Part shown: piece after piece, positions 34,903-44,246 of the stretch
How the letters are laid out: each line of letters opens with the position of its first letter
Numbering within the stretch: the first letter of the stretch is position 1
NCBI GenBank assembly: GCA_012729785.1
Contig: JAAYCL010000011.1
Coordinates: 1-64,000, forward strand
Source: Chlamydiota bacterium
Lineage (GTDB): Bacteria; Auribacterota; Tritonobacteria; UBA1439
DNA length: 64,000 nucleotides
Reading direction: 5' to 3'
Notes under the pieces: model-generated
What the model saw: the letters and a program-made list of their open reading frames with translations, nothing else
Told to the model about the DNA's origin: nothing
Database searches by the model: none
Program-made: the position numbers and the translations under genes

Positions 34903-35349
34903 TCACCCGAACAGCGACATCTCGAACTCCCATCCCTCGTAGGTCTTCAGAAGCTCCTCGAGCTCGTCCATGGAGATGAACGTCCCGTCCACGAGCAGCC
35001 CCACGCGCTCCGTCTCCGGGTCGAAGGCGATGGAACCGCGCATCAGGTCGTGCGTGAGGGCGAGCTTCTTCGACGAAACGTCGAGGTACTTCACCGCGAG
35101 CCCCGTCTTGATCTTGTGCCTGAGCGGCGCCAGCGCCTCGGCGGGGCTGGAGGTGGAGAACTCCTTGAAGTAGTACCCGTGCGGGCCGTCGACCTGTTCC
35201 GTCGCCGTCAGCACCCACCCGAGATCGGTCTGCTCGGACTCCAGCTTGAAGACGCGCCGCACCCCGGCGCAATCCCGGTACTCCTCGATGAGCGGGAACA
35301 GGATCGGATGCCCCGCGAAGCCGCCCTTTTCGGGCCTGTTGTCGATCAT
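34903..35349 (-). CDS. Conserved-looking hypothetical cytoplasmic protein
   Basis: 148 aa, acidic and without signal peptide or membrane segment. Visible pattern: HPILFPLIEEYRDCAGVRRV, a Gly/Tyr-rich strand DGPHGYYFKEFSTSSPAEAL, and a C-terminal ISMDELEELLKTYEGWEFEM. I do not recognise the family. A clean start, typical codon use and length favour a real gene. It sits between FmdB-like and nnrDE genes on the same strand. Confidence 0.65.
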   Translation of the reverse strand: MIDNRPEKGGFAGHPILFPLIEEYRDCAGVRRVFKLESEQTDLGWVLTATEQVDGPHGYYFKEFSTSSPAEALAPLRHKIKTGLAVKYLDVSSKKLALTHDLMRGSIAFDPETERVGLLVDGTFISMDELEELLKTYEGWEFEMSLFG

Positions 35350-35397
35350 CGATTCCCCTTCCTCCCTTCGCGCCCCCTGCGGCGCGGCGGTCCCATC

Positions 35398-36960
35398 TCA
35401 CCAGTCCCCGCGCACCAGCGCCTCGACGGCAGCGGGGAGGCGTTCGACGATGTCGGAGGCGGTCATCCCTCGTTCGCCCAGGCGCATCGCGGCGCGGTCC
35501 CCCGCGTCGCCGTGGACGAAGACCGCCGCGCGCGCCGCGTCCCGCTGGTCCATCTGCTGCCCCAGGAACGAGGCGATGACGCCCGAGAGCACGTCGCCGC
35601 TCCCTGCGGTGGCCATCCCGGGGTTGCCGCTGGCGTTGATCGAAACGCCGCCGCCGGGCGAAACGACGAGCGTCTGCATCCCCTTCAGCACGACGACCGC
35701 GCCGTGCAGGCGGGCGAATCCCTCCGCGGCGCCGCGACGATCCCGGAGCACACCGGCGGCATCCCCCCCCGCGAGGCGCGCCATCTCGCCCGGGTGCGGG
35801 GTGAGGACGAGGGGGGCCTGCGCCCCCTTGAGGATCGACGGGTCTCCGGCGAGCGCGTACAGGCCGTCGGCATCGACGACCGTCGGGACGCGGAGCGCGG
35901 CGATCAGCGCCCGCACCATCGCAACGGTCTCCGGCCGCCGCCCGAGGCCGGGGCCGATCACCGCGGCGTCGAACCGATCGGCCGCGCGCAGGATCTCCTC
36001 ACCGGCTTCGCCCCCCAGCGCCCCCTCGCGCGTCTCGGGGAGCGGGAGCGTCATCGCCTCGGTCAGCTTCGCGGCCAGCACGGGGTTCAACGAGCGCGCC
36101 GCCGCGACGGTGACCAGCCCCGCCCCGGAGCGCAAGGCGGCGGAGGCGGCGAGGCAGGCCGCCCCGGTCATCCCCGGGGACCCGGCCACGACGAGCACGT
36201 GCCCGAAATCGCCCTTGTGCGCGAGACGCGGGCGGGGAGGGAAGAGGGACTGCAGGTCCGCCTCGACGACGAGGTCGCCCGCGCCCTCGACCGCCTCGAC
36301 GAGGTCCGGGGGCAGCCCGATGTCGGCGACCCGTATCCTCCCGCAGTGCGCGGGGCCGTCCCCGGAGACCATCCCCGTCTTCGGGAGGCCCATCGCGACC
36401 GTCGCCGCGGCGCGGACGGCGATCCCGCGGACCGCGCCGGTCGTCGCGTCGAGGCCCGACGGCACGTCGATGGCCAGCACCGGCGAGCGGAGCTCCCGGA
36501 TGAACCCGATCGCCGCCGCCGCCTGCCCCGAGACCTCCCCGGCGGCGCCGGTCCCGAGGATCCCGTCGACGGCGAGGCCGTACGACGCGGCGTCCTCACG
36601 GAAGGCGGCGAGCTCCGCGGGGGTCTCGACGGACGTCGTCTCGCCCCCCTCCGCCTCGTACCGCCGCAGATTCTCGATCGCGTCGCGCGCGATGTCGCCG
36701 CGGTGCGCGAAGAGGAGCATCCGTACCGCGATCCCCTCCGCCCGGAGGCGCCGGGCGGCCACGAACGCGTCGCCGCCGTTGTTCCCCTTCCCCGCGCACA
36801 GGAGGACGCGCGGACGCAGCCGCCCCTCGCGGATCATCGCGGCGGCGCAGCGCGCGACGGCGGCCCCGGCCCGCTCCATCAGGTCCAGGCCGGGGATCCC
36901 GCGTCCCACGATGGCGGCGCGATCGAGTTCCCGCATCTGCGCCGCGGTGACGAGTTTCAT
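35398..36960 (-). CDS. nnrD/nnrE: Bifunctional NAD(P)H-hydrate repair enzyme
   Basis: 520 aa. The N-terminal half is NAD(P)HX epimerase (YjeF_N: AGKGNNGGDAFVAARRL, then VLAIDVPSGLDATTG). The C-terminal half is the ADP/ATP-dependent dehydratase (carbohydrate-kinase fold: KGDFGHVLVVAGSPGMTGAA, VLTPHPGEMARL, and the GSGDVLSGVIA nucleotide motif). Together they repair hydrated NAD(P)H. Start 36960 gives MKLVTAAQMRELDRA, the usual beginning of the family; further upstream sequence is not conserved-looking. It lies downstream of pdxJ on the same strand. Confidence 0.94.
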   Translation of the reverse strand: MKLVTAAQMRELDRAAIVGRGIPGLDLMERAGAAVARCAAAMIREGRLRPRVLLCAGKGNNGGDAFVAARRLRAEGIAVRMLLFAHRGDIARDAIENLRRYEAEGGETTSVETPAELAAFREDAASYGLAVDGILGTGAAGEVSGQAAAAIGFIRELRSPVLAIDVPSGLDATTGAVRGIAVRAAATVAMGLPKTGMVSGDGPAHCGRIRVADIGLPPDLVEAVEGAGDLVVEADLQSLFPPRPRLAHKGDFGHVLVVAGSPGMTGAACLAASAALRSGAGLVTVAAARSLNPVLAAKLTEAMTLPLPETREGALGGEAGEEILRAADRFDAAVIGPGLGRRPETVAMVRALIAALRVPTVVDADGLYALAGDPSILKGAQAPLVLTPHPGEMARLAGGDAAGVLRDRRGAAEGFARLHGAVVVLKGMQTLVVSPGGGVSINASGNPGMATAGSGDVLSGVIASFLGQQMDQRDAARAAVFVHGDAGDRAAMRLGERGMTASDIVERLPAAVEALVRGDW

Positions 36961-37013
36961 ATGGGCCTGCTCCCGCCGGGGCGGCGCGGAGTCGTTTCGA
37001 CTCACCGGACCGG

Positions 37014-37778
37014 TCAGATTCGTTTGACACGTCCCTGCGACGATCCGAACGGCTCCTCCGGCCCGAGGCGGATCAGTTCCTTCATCTCGCGCACGGCGCG
37101 CTCGAGACCGACGAGCACCGCGCGGGAGATGATGCTGTGGCCGATGTTCAGCTCCTCGAGCCCCGGCAACGCGAGCGCGGACCGCACGTTCCAGTAGGTC
37201 AGCCCGTGCCCGGCGTTGACCCGCAGCCCCTCGCGCAGCGCCATCGCCGCCCCCGCGGCGAGCGTCTCGAGCTCGCGGCGCCGCGCCTCCTCCCCCCGCG
37301 CGTCGGCGTAGCGCCCGGTGTGGAGCTCCACATACTGCGCGCCGGAGCGGGCCGCCGCCCGCACCTGTTCCTCACTCGGGTCGATGAAGAGGCTCACGAT
37401 CACGCCGGCGCCGCGGAGGCGCTTCACCGTTTCCGCGACCCGGGGGAGGTTGCCGGCCACGTCGAGCCCCCCCTCCGTGGTGACCTCCTCGCGCCGCTCG
37501 GGGACCAGGCAGGCGTGGTCGGGCCTCAGCCGCTCCGCGAACGCCACGATCTCCTCCGCGACCGCCATCTCGAGGTTCAGGCGCGTCCGGACGGTCTTCC
37601 GCAGGATCTCCACGTCCCGGTCCTGCATGTGTCGCCGGTCCTCACGCAGGTGCACCGTGATCCCGTCCGCGCCCGCCAGCTCGCAGAGCGCCGCCGCCGC
37701 GACCGGGTCGGGCTCCACCGTCCGCCGGGCCTGCCGCACCGTGGCGACGTGGTCGATATTGACGCCGAGCCGCACCAT
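37014..37778 (-). CDS. pdxJ: Pyridoxine 5'-phosphate synthase
   Basis: 254 aa. [18 protein letters not shown] is the canonical PdxJ N-terminus. [18 protein letters not shown] and [12 protein letters not shown] hold the active-site Glu, Arg and His residues. PdxJ condenses 1-deoxyxylulose 5-phosphate with aminoacetone 3-phosphate, the last ring-forming step of the DXP-dependent vitamin B6 route. The DXP route is typical of Gram-negative lineages. PLP would feed NifS and the WecE-like aminotransferase in this window. It is divergent from the NSS transporter. Confidence 0.96.
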   Translation of the reverse strand: MVRLGVNIDHVATVRQARRTVEPDPVAAAALCELAGADGITVHLREDRRHMQDRDVEILRKTVRTRLNLEMAVAEEIVAFAERLRPDHACLVPERREEVTTEGGLDVAGNLPRVAETVKRLRGAGVIVSLFIDPSEEQVRAAARSGAQYVELHTGRYADARGEEARRRELETLAAGAAMALREGLRVNAGHGLTYWNVRSALALPGLEELNIGHSIISRAVLVGLERAVREMKELIRLGPEEPFGSSQGRVKRI

Positions 37779-37821
37779 CTTTCCCCTCCTGCCCGGTACT
37801 GTAGCATACCGCGGCGCGGGG

Positions 37822-37851
37822 TTGCAACCGCGCCGCCCTGTGCGCTATACT
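37822..37851 (+). promoter_or_regulatory. Promoter of the NSS transporter operon
   Basis: TTGCAA at 37822-37827, 18-bp spacer, TATACT at 37846-37851. The start site falls at about 37858-37859, on or beside the GTG at 37859 and 9 nt from the ATG at 37868, so the mRNA is leaderless or nearly so. Confidence 0.6.
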
Positions 37852-37867
37852 GCCGCCTGTGCGTGCG

Positions 37868-39400
37868 ATGAGAGAGAAGTGGACGTCCAGGATCGGGATC
37901 GTTCTCGCCGTGGCGGGCTCCGCGGTCGGCCTCGGCAACTTCCTCCGTTTCCCATCCCAGGCGGCGCAGAACGGCGGCGGCGCCTTCATGATCCCCTACT
38001 TCATCTCGTTCCTCCTCCTCGGCATCCCCCTGATGTGGATCGAGTGGGCGATCGGCCGGTACGGCGGCCTCTTCGGACACGGGACCGCCCCGCTCATATT
38101 CAACCGGCTCTGGCGGCACCGCATCGCCAAGTACTTCGGCGCGATCGGCGTCTTCGGCCCGCTCGCCATCTTCATCTACTACCTGTACATCGAGAGCTGG
38201 CTGCTGGGTTACTGCGTCTACTCGCTCACCGGGACGCTCGGCGGCCTCTCCACGAAGGAGGAGATGCTCGGATTCCTCCAGCGGTACCAGGGGATCGGCT
38301 CCCGCGACTTGTTCGCCCGGTCGTACCTGTTCTTCCTCGCCGCCTTCGCGTTGAACTTCCTCGTCATCTACCGGGGGGTCCGGGGCGGCATCGAAAGGCT
38401 CTGCAAGATCGCCCTCCCCCTCCTCTTCCTCTTCGCCCTTGTCATCGTGGTCCGGGTCTTCACCCTCGGCGCCCCCGATCCCGCCCGCCCGGACTGGAGC
38501 GTCTGGAACGGCCTCGGATTCCTCTGGAACCCCGACCTCGGCGCCCTGCTGGACGCGAAGGTCTGGCTTGCGGCGGCGGGGCAGATCCTCTTCACCTTGA
38601 GCGTCGGCATCGGCGTCATCATCACCTACGCGAGCTACCTCTCCAAGGGGGACGACATCGTCCTCTCCGGGCTCACCGCCTCCTCGCTCAACGAGTTCGC
38701 GGAGGTGATCCTGGGCGGCTCCATCGTCATCCCGCTCGCCTTCGCCTTCTTCGGCAGCGCCGGGGCCCGGGAGGCGGCGCACAGCGGGAGCTTCAACATC
38801 AGTTTCGTGACGATGCCCCTGATCTTCGCCCGGATGGGATGGGGGACCCTCTTCTCGTTCCTCTGGTTCCTCCTCCTCTTTCTCGCGGGGCTGACCTCGA
38901 GCATCTCGCTCATCGAGCCGACGGTGGCGTTCCTGGGCGACGAGCTCTCGGTATCGCGGAAGAGGGCCGTGAAGATCGTCGCGGCGGCGACGTTCATCCT
39001 CTGCCAGTTCCCGATCTTCTTCATCGCCCGCGGCGTGGTGGACGACATCGACTTCTGGGCGGGCTCCTTCTTTTTGGTGGTCTTCGCGGCGGCGGAGTGC
39101 GTGCTGTTCATCTGGATCTTCGGCATCCAGCGGGCGTGGGACGAGCTACACCACGGGTCCGAGATGCGCGTGCCGCGCTTCTACAAGCCGGTGATCAGGT
39201 ACGTCACGCCGACGTTCCTGCTCCTCATCCTCGGTTTCTGGTTCTTCCAGCAGGCGATCCCGACCTTCCTGATGCGGGGGGTCCCGCCGGAGAACGTGCC
39301 GTACATCCTCGCCACGAGGCTCGGCCTCCTCCTCATCTTCATCGGGATCGCCCTGCTGGTCAGGAAGGCGTACCACGGAAGCGTCTGGGGGAAACGATGA
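37868..39400 (+). CDS. NSS-family sodium:amino-acid symporter
   Basis: About 510 aa with twelve membrane helices. The first helix reads IGIVLAVAGSAVGLGNFLRF, the Na+/substrate-binding unwound region of the neurotransmitter:sodium symporter (LeuT/MetP/SNF) family. Conserved SLSVGIGVIITYASYL-type helix 6 and LFLAGLTSSISLIEP helix 8 segments follow. It probably imports amino acids with Na+. The start is the ATG at 37868 or the in-frame GTG at 37859; the promoter position fits both. It overlaps the small-subunit gene by 4 bp. Confidence 0.92.
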   Translation: MREKWTSRIGIVLAVAGSAVGLGNFLRFPSQAAQNGGGAFMIPYFISFLLLGIPLMWIEWAIGRYGGLFGHGTAPLIFNRLWRHRIAKYFGAIGVFGPLAIFIYYLYIESWLLGYCVYSLTGTLGGLSTKEEMLGFLQRYQGIGSRDLFARSYLFFLAAFALNFLVIYRGVRGGIERLCKIALPLLFLFALVIVVRVFTLGAPDPARPDWSVWNGLGFLWNPDLGALLDAKVWLAAAGQILFTLSVGIGVIITYASYLSKGDDIVLSGLTASSLNEFAEVILGGSIVIPLAFAFFGSAGAREAAHSGSFNISFVTMPLIFARMGWGTLFSFLWFLLLFLAGLTSSISLIEPTVAFLGDELSVSRKRAVKIVAAATFILCQFPIFFIARGVVDDIDFWAGSFFLVVFAAAECVLFIWIFGIQRAWDELHHGSEMRVPRFYKPVIRYVTPTFLLLILGFWFFQQAIPTFLMRGVPPENVPYILATRLGLLLIFIGIALLVRKAYHGSVWGKR

Positions 39401-39504
39401 CCACGGGGGGGTGGCTGTTCATGCTGCTCTCGTGGGGGCTGATACTCTCCCTCACGGCCTACTGCGTCCGCCGCGTCCTGCGAGCGCCGTATAAAGATTT
39501 GTAG
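39397..39504 (+). CDS. MetS-like small subunit of NSS transporter
   Basis: 35 aa with one membrane helix (WLFMLLSWGLILSLTAYCVR) and a basic C-terminal end. The ATG overlaps the transporter stop (ATGA). In the methionine/alanine importer MetPS of Corynebacterium a similar tiny one-helix protein, MetS, is required for transport; this is the same arrangement. It is too short for most gene finders. The stop lies within the first bases of the 107-bp inverted repeat. Confidence 0.82.
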   Translation: MTTGGWLFMLLSWGLILSLTAYCVRRVLRAPYKDL

Positions 39505-39609
39505 ACGTTGTACGCAATGCTTTGCCGGAGAATGAGATGCGCCGTTAATCGCCCCGAGGACGAATAGCGGCGCATCTTGCTGCGGCGGTTGGCGTTATAT
39601 ACAACGTCT
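39503..39609. repeat. 107-bp nested inverted repeat between convergent genes
   Basis: Outer arms AGACGTTGTA (39503-39512) and TACAACGTCT (39600-39609) are perfect complements. Inner arms AGATGCGCC (39535-39543) and GGCGCATCT (39569-39577) are also complementary, with symmetric 22-bp diverged segments between outer and inner arms on each side. It exactly fills the gap between the MetS-like and ftsH genes. There is no T-tract, so it is not a classical terminator. A mobile miniature element, a recombination site or an RNA structure are possible. Confidence 0.75.
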
Positions 39610-39614
39610 GCGGA

Positions 39615-41573
39615 TCACGCCTCGGAGGGACGAAGGCGCTCCGGGACGGGGGCCTTGTCCGGCGCCGCCGGGGCCGCACCGGTCGCCGGGGCGCTCCCCC
39701 CGGGCGGAGCGGGCCGCCGGAGCGGCGGGAGCTCCTCGCCCCGCATCAAGGCGTCGATCTCCTTGCCGTCGAGCACCTCGCGATCGAGGAGCGCCTGCGC
39801 GATCCGGTCGAGCGTGTCGCGGTGCTCGAGCACGATCTCGCGCGCCCGCTGGTAACATCCGTCGACGATGAGCCGCACCTCGCGATCGATCTCCTGGGCG
39901 GTCTTCTCGCTGTAGTCTACCGTCCGGGCGATCTCCTTGCCGAGGAAGATGTGCTCCTCGCGCTCGCCGAAGGTGACCGGCCCCAGGCGCCCGCTCATCC
40001 CCCACTCGCAGACCATCATCCGGGCGATATGCGTCGCCTGCTTGATGTCGCTCCGGGCGCCCGTGGTGATGTCGCCGAAGACGATCTCCTCCGCGATGCG
40101 CCCCCCCATCATCCCGGAGATCTGCCCGAGGAGCTCCTTCCTGCTGTGGTGGTACTTGTCCTTCTCCGGGAGCTGCATCGTGGCGCCGAGGTAGGCGATG
40201 CCGCGCGGGATGATCGTCACCTTGTGGAGCGGCTCGGTCTCCTCGATCAGGTTCAGCACGAGGGCGTGCCCCGCCTCGTGGTAGGCCGTGGTCTTCCGGT
40301 CCTTCTCGTCCATCACCTTGCTGCGCCGCTCGCGGCCCCAGCGGACCTTGTCGCGCGCCTCCTCGAGGTCCTCCATCATCACGCTCTTCTTGTCCTGCCG
40401 CGCGGCGAGCAGCGCCGCCTCGTTCACGAGGTTGGCGAGGTCCGCCCCCGAGAAGCCCGGCGTTCCCCGGGCGATCACGCCCAGCTCCACGGACGGGTCC
40501 AGCGGGACGTTCTTGACGTGCACCTTCAGTATCTCCTCGCGCCCGCGCAGATCCGGCATGTCGATGACGATCTGCCGGTCGAACCGTCCGGGCCTCAGCA
40601 GCGCCGGGTCGAGGACGTCGGGGCGGTTCGTGGCGGCGATGAGGATGACCCCCTCCTGGGTGTTGAAACCGTCCATCTCGACGAGCAGCGCGTTCAGCGT
40701 CTGCTCGCGCTCGTCGTGGCCGCCGCCGATCCCTGCGCCGCGGTAGCGCCCCACCGCGTCGATCTCGTCCATGAAAATCAGGCAGGGGGCGCTCTTCTTC
40801 CCCTGCTCGAAGAGGTCGCGCACCCGGGCGGCGCCGACCCCGACGAACATCTCGACGAAGTCGGAGCCGCTGATGCTGAAGAACGGCACGTCCGCCTCGC
40901 CCGCGATCGCCTTCGCCAGCAGCGTCTTGCCGCAGCCGGGGGGGCCGATGAGCATCACCCCCTTCGGGATCTTGCCGCCGAGCTTCTGGAACCGCTTCGG
41001 GTCCTTCAGGAAGTCGATGATCTCCTGGACCTCCTCCTTCGCCTCGTCGATGCCGGCCACGTCGCTGAACGTCACCTTCTCGTCGCCCTTGGCGAGGAGC
41101 CGCGCGCGGCTCTTGCCGAACGAGAGGGCGCTGTGCCCGACCCCGCGCATCTGGCGCGAGATGAGAAACCAGATGATCCCGGCGATGAGAACGATCGGGA
41201 GGAAGGTGAAGATGACCTGAGTGACGAACGCCTTCGACGGCTCGACTCTGATCTCCACCTCGTGCTCGTTCAAAAGCCCGGTGAGGGCGCTTCGGGCGGC
41301 GTCGCCGGGGACGGTCTCGACGGTGAATTTGCCGCCGTCCCGGTAGACGCCGCGCCCGCTCACCGAGTCCTCGACGAGCGTGAACGAGACGACCTTCCCC
41401 TCCCTCACGTCGCGCTGGAACTGGCTGAAGGAGAGGGAGGCGACGCCGCGGTCCCCGAACCGCTGGAGGTGGAAGGCGAGCATGATGCCGATGAAGACGA
41501 CCAGCCAGAGCACGGCCGGCCGCACCGGCCCCCGCTGCGGCGACTTCATCCCGAGCTTCTTCAGATCCGCCAT
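39615..41573 (-). CDS. ftsH: ATP-dependent zinc metalloprotease FtsH
   Basis: 652 aa. Two N-terminal membrane helices ([14 protein letters not shown] and [18 protein letters not shown]) flank a periplasmic domain. The AAA+ domain has Walker A GPPGCGKT, Walker B LIFMDEID and the SRH with RPGRFDRQI. The zinc motif HEAGH follows, and the C-terminus is Pro/Ala-rich. FtsH degrades misplaced membrane and short-lived regulatory proteins. It lies 46 bp downstream of tilS, the classical tilS-ftsH pairing. Confidence 0.97.
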   Translation of the reverse strand: MADLKKLGMKSPQRGPVRPAVLWLVVFIGIMLAFHLQRFGDRGVASLSFSQFQRDVREGKVVSFTLVEDSVSGRGVYRDGGKFTVETVPGDAARSALTGLLNEHEVEIRVEPSKAFVTQVIFTFLPIVLIAGIIWFLISRQMRGVGHSALSFGKSRARLLAKGDEKVTFSDVAGIDEAKEEVQEIIDFLKDPKRFQKLGGKIPKGVMLIGPPGCGKTLLAKAIAGEADVPFFSISGSDFVEMFVGVGAARVRDLFEQGKKSAPCLIFMDEIDAVGRYRGAGIGGGHDEREQTLNALLVEMDGFNTQEGVILIAATNRPDVLDPALLRPGRFDRQIVIDMPDLRGREEILKVHVKNVPLDPSVELGVIARGTPGFSGADLANLVNEAALLAARQDKKSVMMEDLEEARDKVRWGRERRSKVMDEKDRKTTAYHEAGHALVLNLIEETEPLHKVTIIPRGIAYLGATMQLPEKDKYHHSRKELLGQISGMMGGRIAEEIVFGDITTGARSDIKQATHIARMMVCEWGMSGRLGPVTFGEREEHIFLGKEIARTVDYSEKTAQEIDREVRLIVDGCYQRAREIVLEHRDTLDRIAQALLDREVLDGKEIDALMRGEELPPLRRPAPPGGSAPATGAAPAAPDKAPVPERLRPSEA

Positions 41574-41619
41574 CCGTCACTCCCCTTCGGCCACAACGCT
41601 ACGCGTCACTGTAGCACAT

Positions 41620-43101
41620 TCATCGCGCCCTTTCCAGAACGACCTCGAGCACCCGCCGCGTCGCCGGGGTCACCTTGAAACGCTCCGCGATCCGGTGCCC
41701 CGGGAGCCAGACGATCTCCCGGCCGCGGGCGAGGAGCGGGACGGCGCCGCGGAGGCGCGCGGGGAGCTTCTCGTCGATCAACACCCTCTTCAAGGCGCGC
41801 CCCCCCGCCGCACCGAGCGGGCGGAACCGGTCGCCCGGGCGCCGGGTCCTCACGGCGAGCCCCTCCCCTTCGAGCGCCTCCTGCGAGAGGAGCGCGGAGA
41901 GCGGCCACCCGTTCCAGTTGCCGCCCCATGCCGCCGCGAGCCCCGGCGTGTTCCGCCGAACGCGCCCGACCCCGCGGCGGGCGCGCACGGCAACGCGGAA
42001 CCGCAGGCGGCCCCCGGGGAACGGGATTTCGAGGCCGTCGGCGAGCGGATAGTCGTACGCCGGGTAGGCGGCCGGCGGCCGCCCGATGACAAGCTCTCCG
42101 TACTCCCTGGAGACGACGACCCCGTCCGGGAGACAGACGGCCCCGCCTCCCCCCGGAACGCGGCAGAGGCGGGCGGCCGCCTCCGCGTCGGCGAACCGCA
42201 CCTCGCCCGGTGTGCCGAGCGCGGCGAGCGCGCGGCGGAGGAGACCGGCCCTGAGGGCGGCGGGAAGGGCGGCGAAACGCCGCGCGGGAAAGACCACCCT
42301 GCGCTCCTCCTCCCGCGCCAGGGCGCGGTACCGCCTTGCGGCGTGCGTCTCGCAGAAGTCGTGCTCGCGGGCGAGCAGCTCCGCCGCCCGGATGAGGATC
42401 TCGCGCGCCCGGGGATTGAACTGCCGCTCCAGGTACGGGATCAGCCCGTGCCGCACCCGGTTCCTCAGGAAGAGGCGGTTTCGGTTGCTGGCGTCCGTCC
42501 GGAACGAAACGCCTTGCGCCTTCGCGACCGAGAGGATCTCCCTCCTCCAGAGGCAGAGGAGCGGCCGGACGATGCGCAGCGGCCCCTCGAAACGCACCGG
42601 CCGGATGCCGCCGAGCCCCCGCGCACCCGCCCCGCGGAGGAGTCGCAGCAGGAACGTCTCCGCCTGGTCGTCGGCGGTGTGCCCGAGGGCGACCGCCTCC
42701 GCCCTCGTTCGCGCGGCGCACCGCGCGAGGAACGCGTAGCGCGCCTCCCGCGCCGCCGTTTCGAATGAGAGACCCCTGCGCCGCGCGCGCGCGCGGACGT
42801 CCGACCTCCCCGCGAGGAGCGGGACGCCCAGGGACCGGCACGTGCGGCGCACGAGGGCGAGATCGCGATCGGCGTCGCGGCCGCGCAGGCCGTGGTGGAG
42901 GTGGGCGGCGCGAAGCGTGACGCCGAAAGACGGGGCAAGCGAGGCGAGCAGGTGCAGCAGCACCATCGAGTCGGGTCCGCCCGACACGGCAACCAGGAGC
43001 GACCGCACGCCCCGCAGCATCCGGTGCAGGCGGATGAAGACCCGGACGCGCTCCACGGCCGCCGCCGCTTTCGGGGCGCCGCCCGCGCGTCCTCTCTTCA
43101 C
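41620..43101 (-). CDS. tilS: tRNA(Ile) lysidine synthase
   Basis: 493 aa, GTG start overlapping the stop of the upstream cohesin gene (GTGA). The PP-loop is VAVSGGPDSMVLLHLL near residue 40; LGHTADDQAETFLLRLLRG is the second diagnostic motif. C-terminal TilS domains cover about residues 350-493 (RPGDRFRPLGAAGGRALKRV). TilS converts C34 of tRNA-Ile2(CAU) to lysidine and is essential where that tRNA is used. Upstream coupling to a secreted cohesin protein is unusual. Confidence 0.95.
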   Translation of the reverse strand: MKRGRAGGAPKAAAAVERVRVFIRLHRMLRGVRSLLVAVSGGPDSMVLLHLLASLAPSFGVTLRAAHLHHGLRGRDADRDLALVRRTCRSLGVPLLAGRSDVRARARRRGLSFETAAREARYAFLARCAARTRAEAVALGHTADDQAETFLLRLLRGAGARGLGGIRPVRFEGPLRIVRPLLCLWRREILSVAKAQGVSFRTDASNRNRLFLRNRVRHGLIPYLERQFNPRAREILIRAAELLAREHDFCETHAARRYRALAREEERRVVFPARRFAALPAALRAGLLRRALAALGTPGEVRFADAEAAARLCRVPGGGGAVCLPDGVVVSREYGELVIGRPPAAYPAYDYPLADGLEIPFPGGRLRFRVAVRARRGVGRVRRNTPGLAAAWGGNWNGWPLSALLSQEALEGEGLAVRTRRPGDRFRPLGAAGGRALKRVLIDEKLPARLRGAVPLLARGREIVWLPGHRIAERFKVTPATRRVLEVVLERAR

Positions 43102-43997
43102 GGCCCCGGAGCCGGCGTGGGCGCCGGGGTGGGCGTCGGGGTCGGCAGGAGCTCGAACCGCGTGTCGTCTATCCCCGTGATGCGCCCCTTCGTCTTCAAA
43201 GGGTTCATCCCCGGCCAGGCGAGCGCGCCGTAGAAGGTGTAGACCCCGGTCGGGTACTCAAGCGGCATCGGTCCGAAGTCGATCTCGCCGTCGAGATCGT
43301 CGATCTCGAGATTCCGGACGATCGGGTTCGGCTTCTCGTAGAAGCGGCCGCGCGAGCCGATGAAGAGCAGCCCCCCGGTCGGCGGGACCACGGCGATGTA
43401 CGCGTCCGCCGGAACCCCTTCCCACGACGGGTCCTGCACCTGGACCCGGTAGTTGAGGACGGCGTGCTCCCCCGGAACGATCCGGTCGAGCGACTCCATC
43501 CCGAGATCCACCGTCGGCGGCGGACCGCTCGGCAGCGGCGTGGGCGCGGAGACGACGGTGACAGTCCCGGCCCCCGCGCCCGCGTTCGACGAAGAGCCCC
43601 CGCCGTAGACCGTGCCGCTCGGGACTTCCACCTTGGTGACGGTGCCCACGGCGGCGCCGGGCGAGACGGTGAAGGAGAGAGTGGCGACCGTCCCGTTGAC
43701 CGAGTCGTCGCCGCTCACGGACCGCTCCCCCTCGAGTTTGAGGCGGCCGGCGTAGGGGGTGTCCACGTCCACCTTGAATCCGGCGGAGCCCATCACGTCG
43801 TCGTAGTCGAGAAAACCAGACTTGTACTCGACGGTGCAGTCGAACTTTGTGACGGCCAGATCCGTCCTGAGTCCGACCGGGATTCTCACCCGCTCGCCCG
43901 GGTAGCCGCTGACGCTTCCCACCGTGAAGTTCGTCGCCCCGCAGGGGGCCGCCAGGAGCGCCGGAACGACCATCCAGAACCACGCGCCACGTCGCAT
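43098..43997 (-). CDS. Secreted cohesin-domain protein
   Basis: 299 aa. Signal peptide (MRRGAWFWMVVPALLAAPCG) then a cohesin-like domain, residues about 25-130: VGSVSGYPGERVRIPVGL, KFDCTVEYKSGFLDYDDV, TVATLSFTVSPGA. A Pro/Thr linker leads to a second beta-rich domain (VPGEHAVLNYRVQVQDPS) and a TPTPTPAPTPAPGP tail. Cohesins bind dockerins in cellulosomes; outside Clostridia they occur in diverse surface proteins. No dockerin is visible in the window. GGGAGGTGGCG precedes the ATG at 43997. The gene is coupled by GTGA to tilS. Confidence 0.82.
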   Translation of the reverse strand: MRRGAWFWMVVPALLAAPCGATNFTVGSVSGYPGERVRIPVGLRTDLAVTKFDCTVEYKSGFLDYDDVMGSAGFKVDVDTPYAGRLKLEGERSVSGDDSVNGTVATLSFTVSPGAAVGTVTKVEVPSGTVYGGGSSSNAGAGAGTVTVVSAPTPLPSGPPPTVDLGMESLDRIVPGEHAVLNYRVQVQDPSWEGVPADAYIAVVPPTGGLLFIGSRGRFYEKPNPIVRNLEIDDLDGEIDFGPMPLEYPTGVYTFYGALAWPGMNPLKTKGRITGIDDTRFELLPTPTPTPAPTPAPGP

Positions 43998-44133
43998 CGC
44001 CACCTCCCCGCCGCGCACCGCCGCGGCCTCTACAGTATATGATAGCCCACGAACTCGAGGGCGGCAAGGGCGCCGTCCCTCAGGGCGTCATCCCTAAGCC
44101 CCCATCCCTCGGCCCCATGCCTTTTCATCTTTC

Positions 44134-44164
44134 GTCCGACGGGTCCGACGGGTCCGACAGGTCC
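44134..44164 (+). repeat. 9-bp tandem repeat, about 3.4 copies
   Basis: GTCCGACGG at 44134-44142 and 44143-44151, GTCCGACAG at 44152-44160, then GTCC. It lies just upstream of the nifU promoter. Confidence 0.8.
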
Positions 44165-44175
44165 TCCCCTTCGCG

Positions 44176-44204
44176 TTGCCTGCCTGCGTCCGCTGTACTA
44201 TAAT
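44176..44204 (+). promoter_or_regulatory. Near-consensus sigma-70 promoter of nifUS
   Basis: TTGCCT at 44176-44181, exactly 17-bp spacer, TATAAT at 44199-44204. Start site near 44211, giving a 36-nt leader to the nifU ATG with GGGAGG upstream of it. Confidence 0.75.
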
Positions 44205-44246
44205 GGCGTCGTCTCGCGGGCGCGCGCGGGACCGGGAGGTGCGACG

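Noticed and set aside
39503-39609. Classification as a true integron attC site
   Set aside because: The core sites do not fit RYYYAAC/GTTRRRY properly and no integrase is near, so it is listed only as an inverted repeat.
39503-39609. Bidirectional intrinsic terminator
   Set aside because: The stems are interrupted and no T-run follows on either strand.
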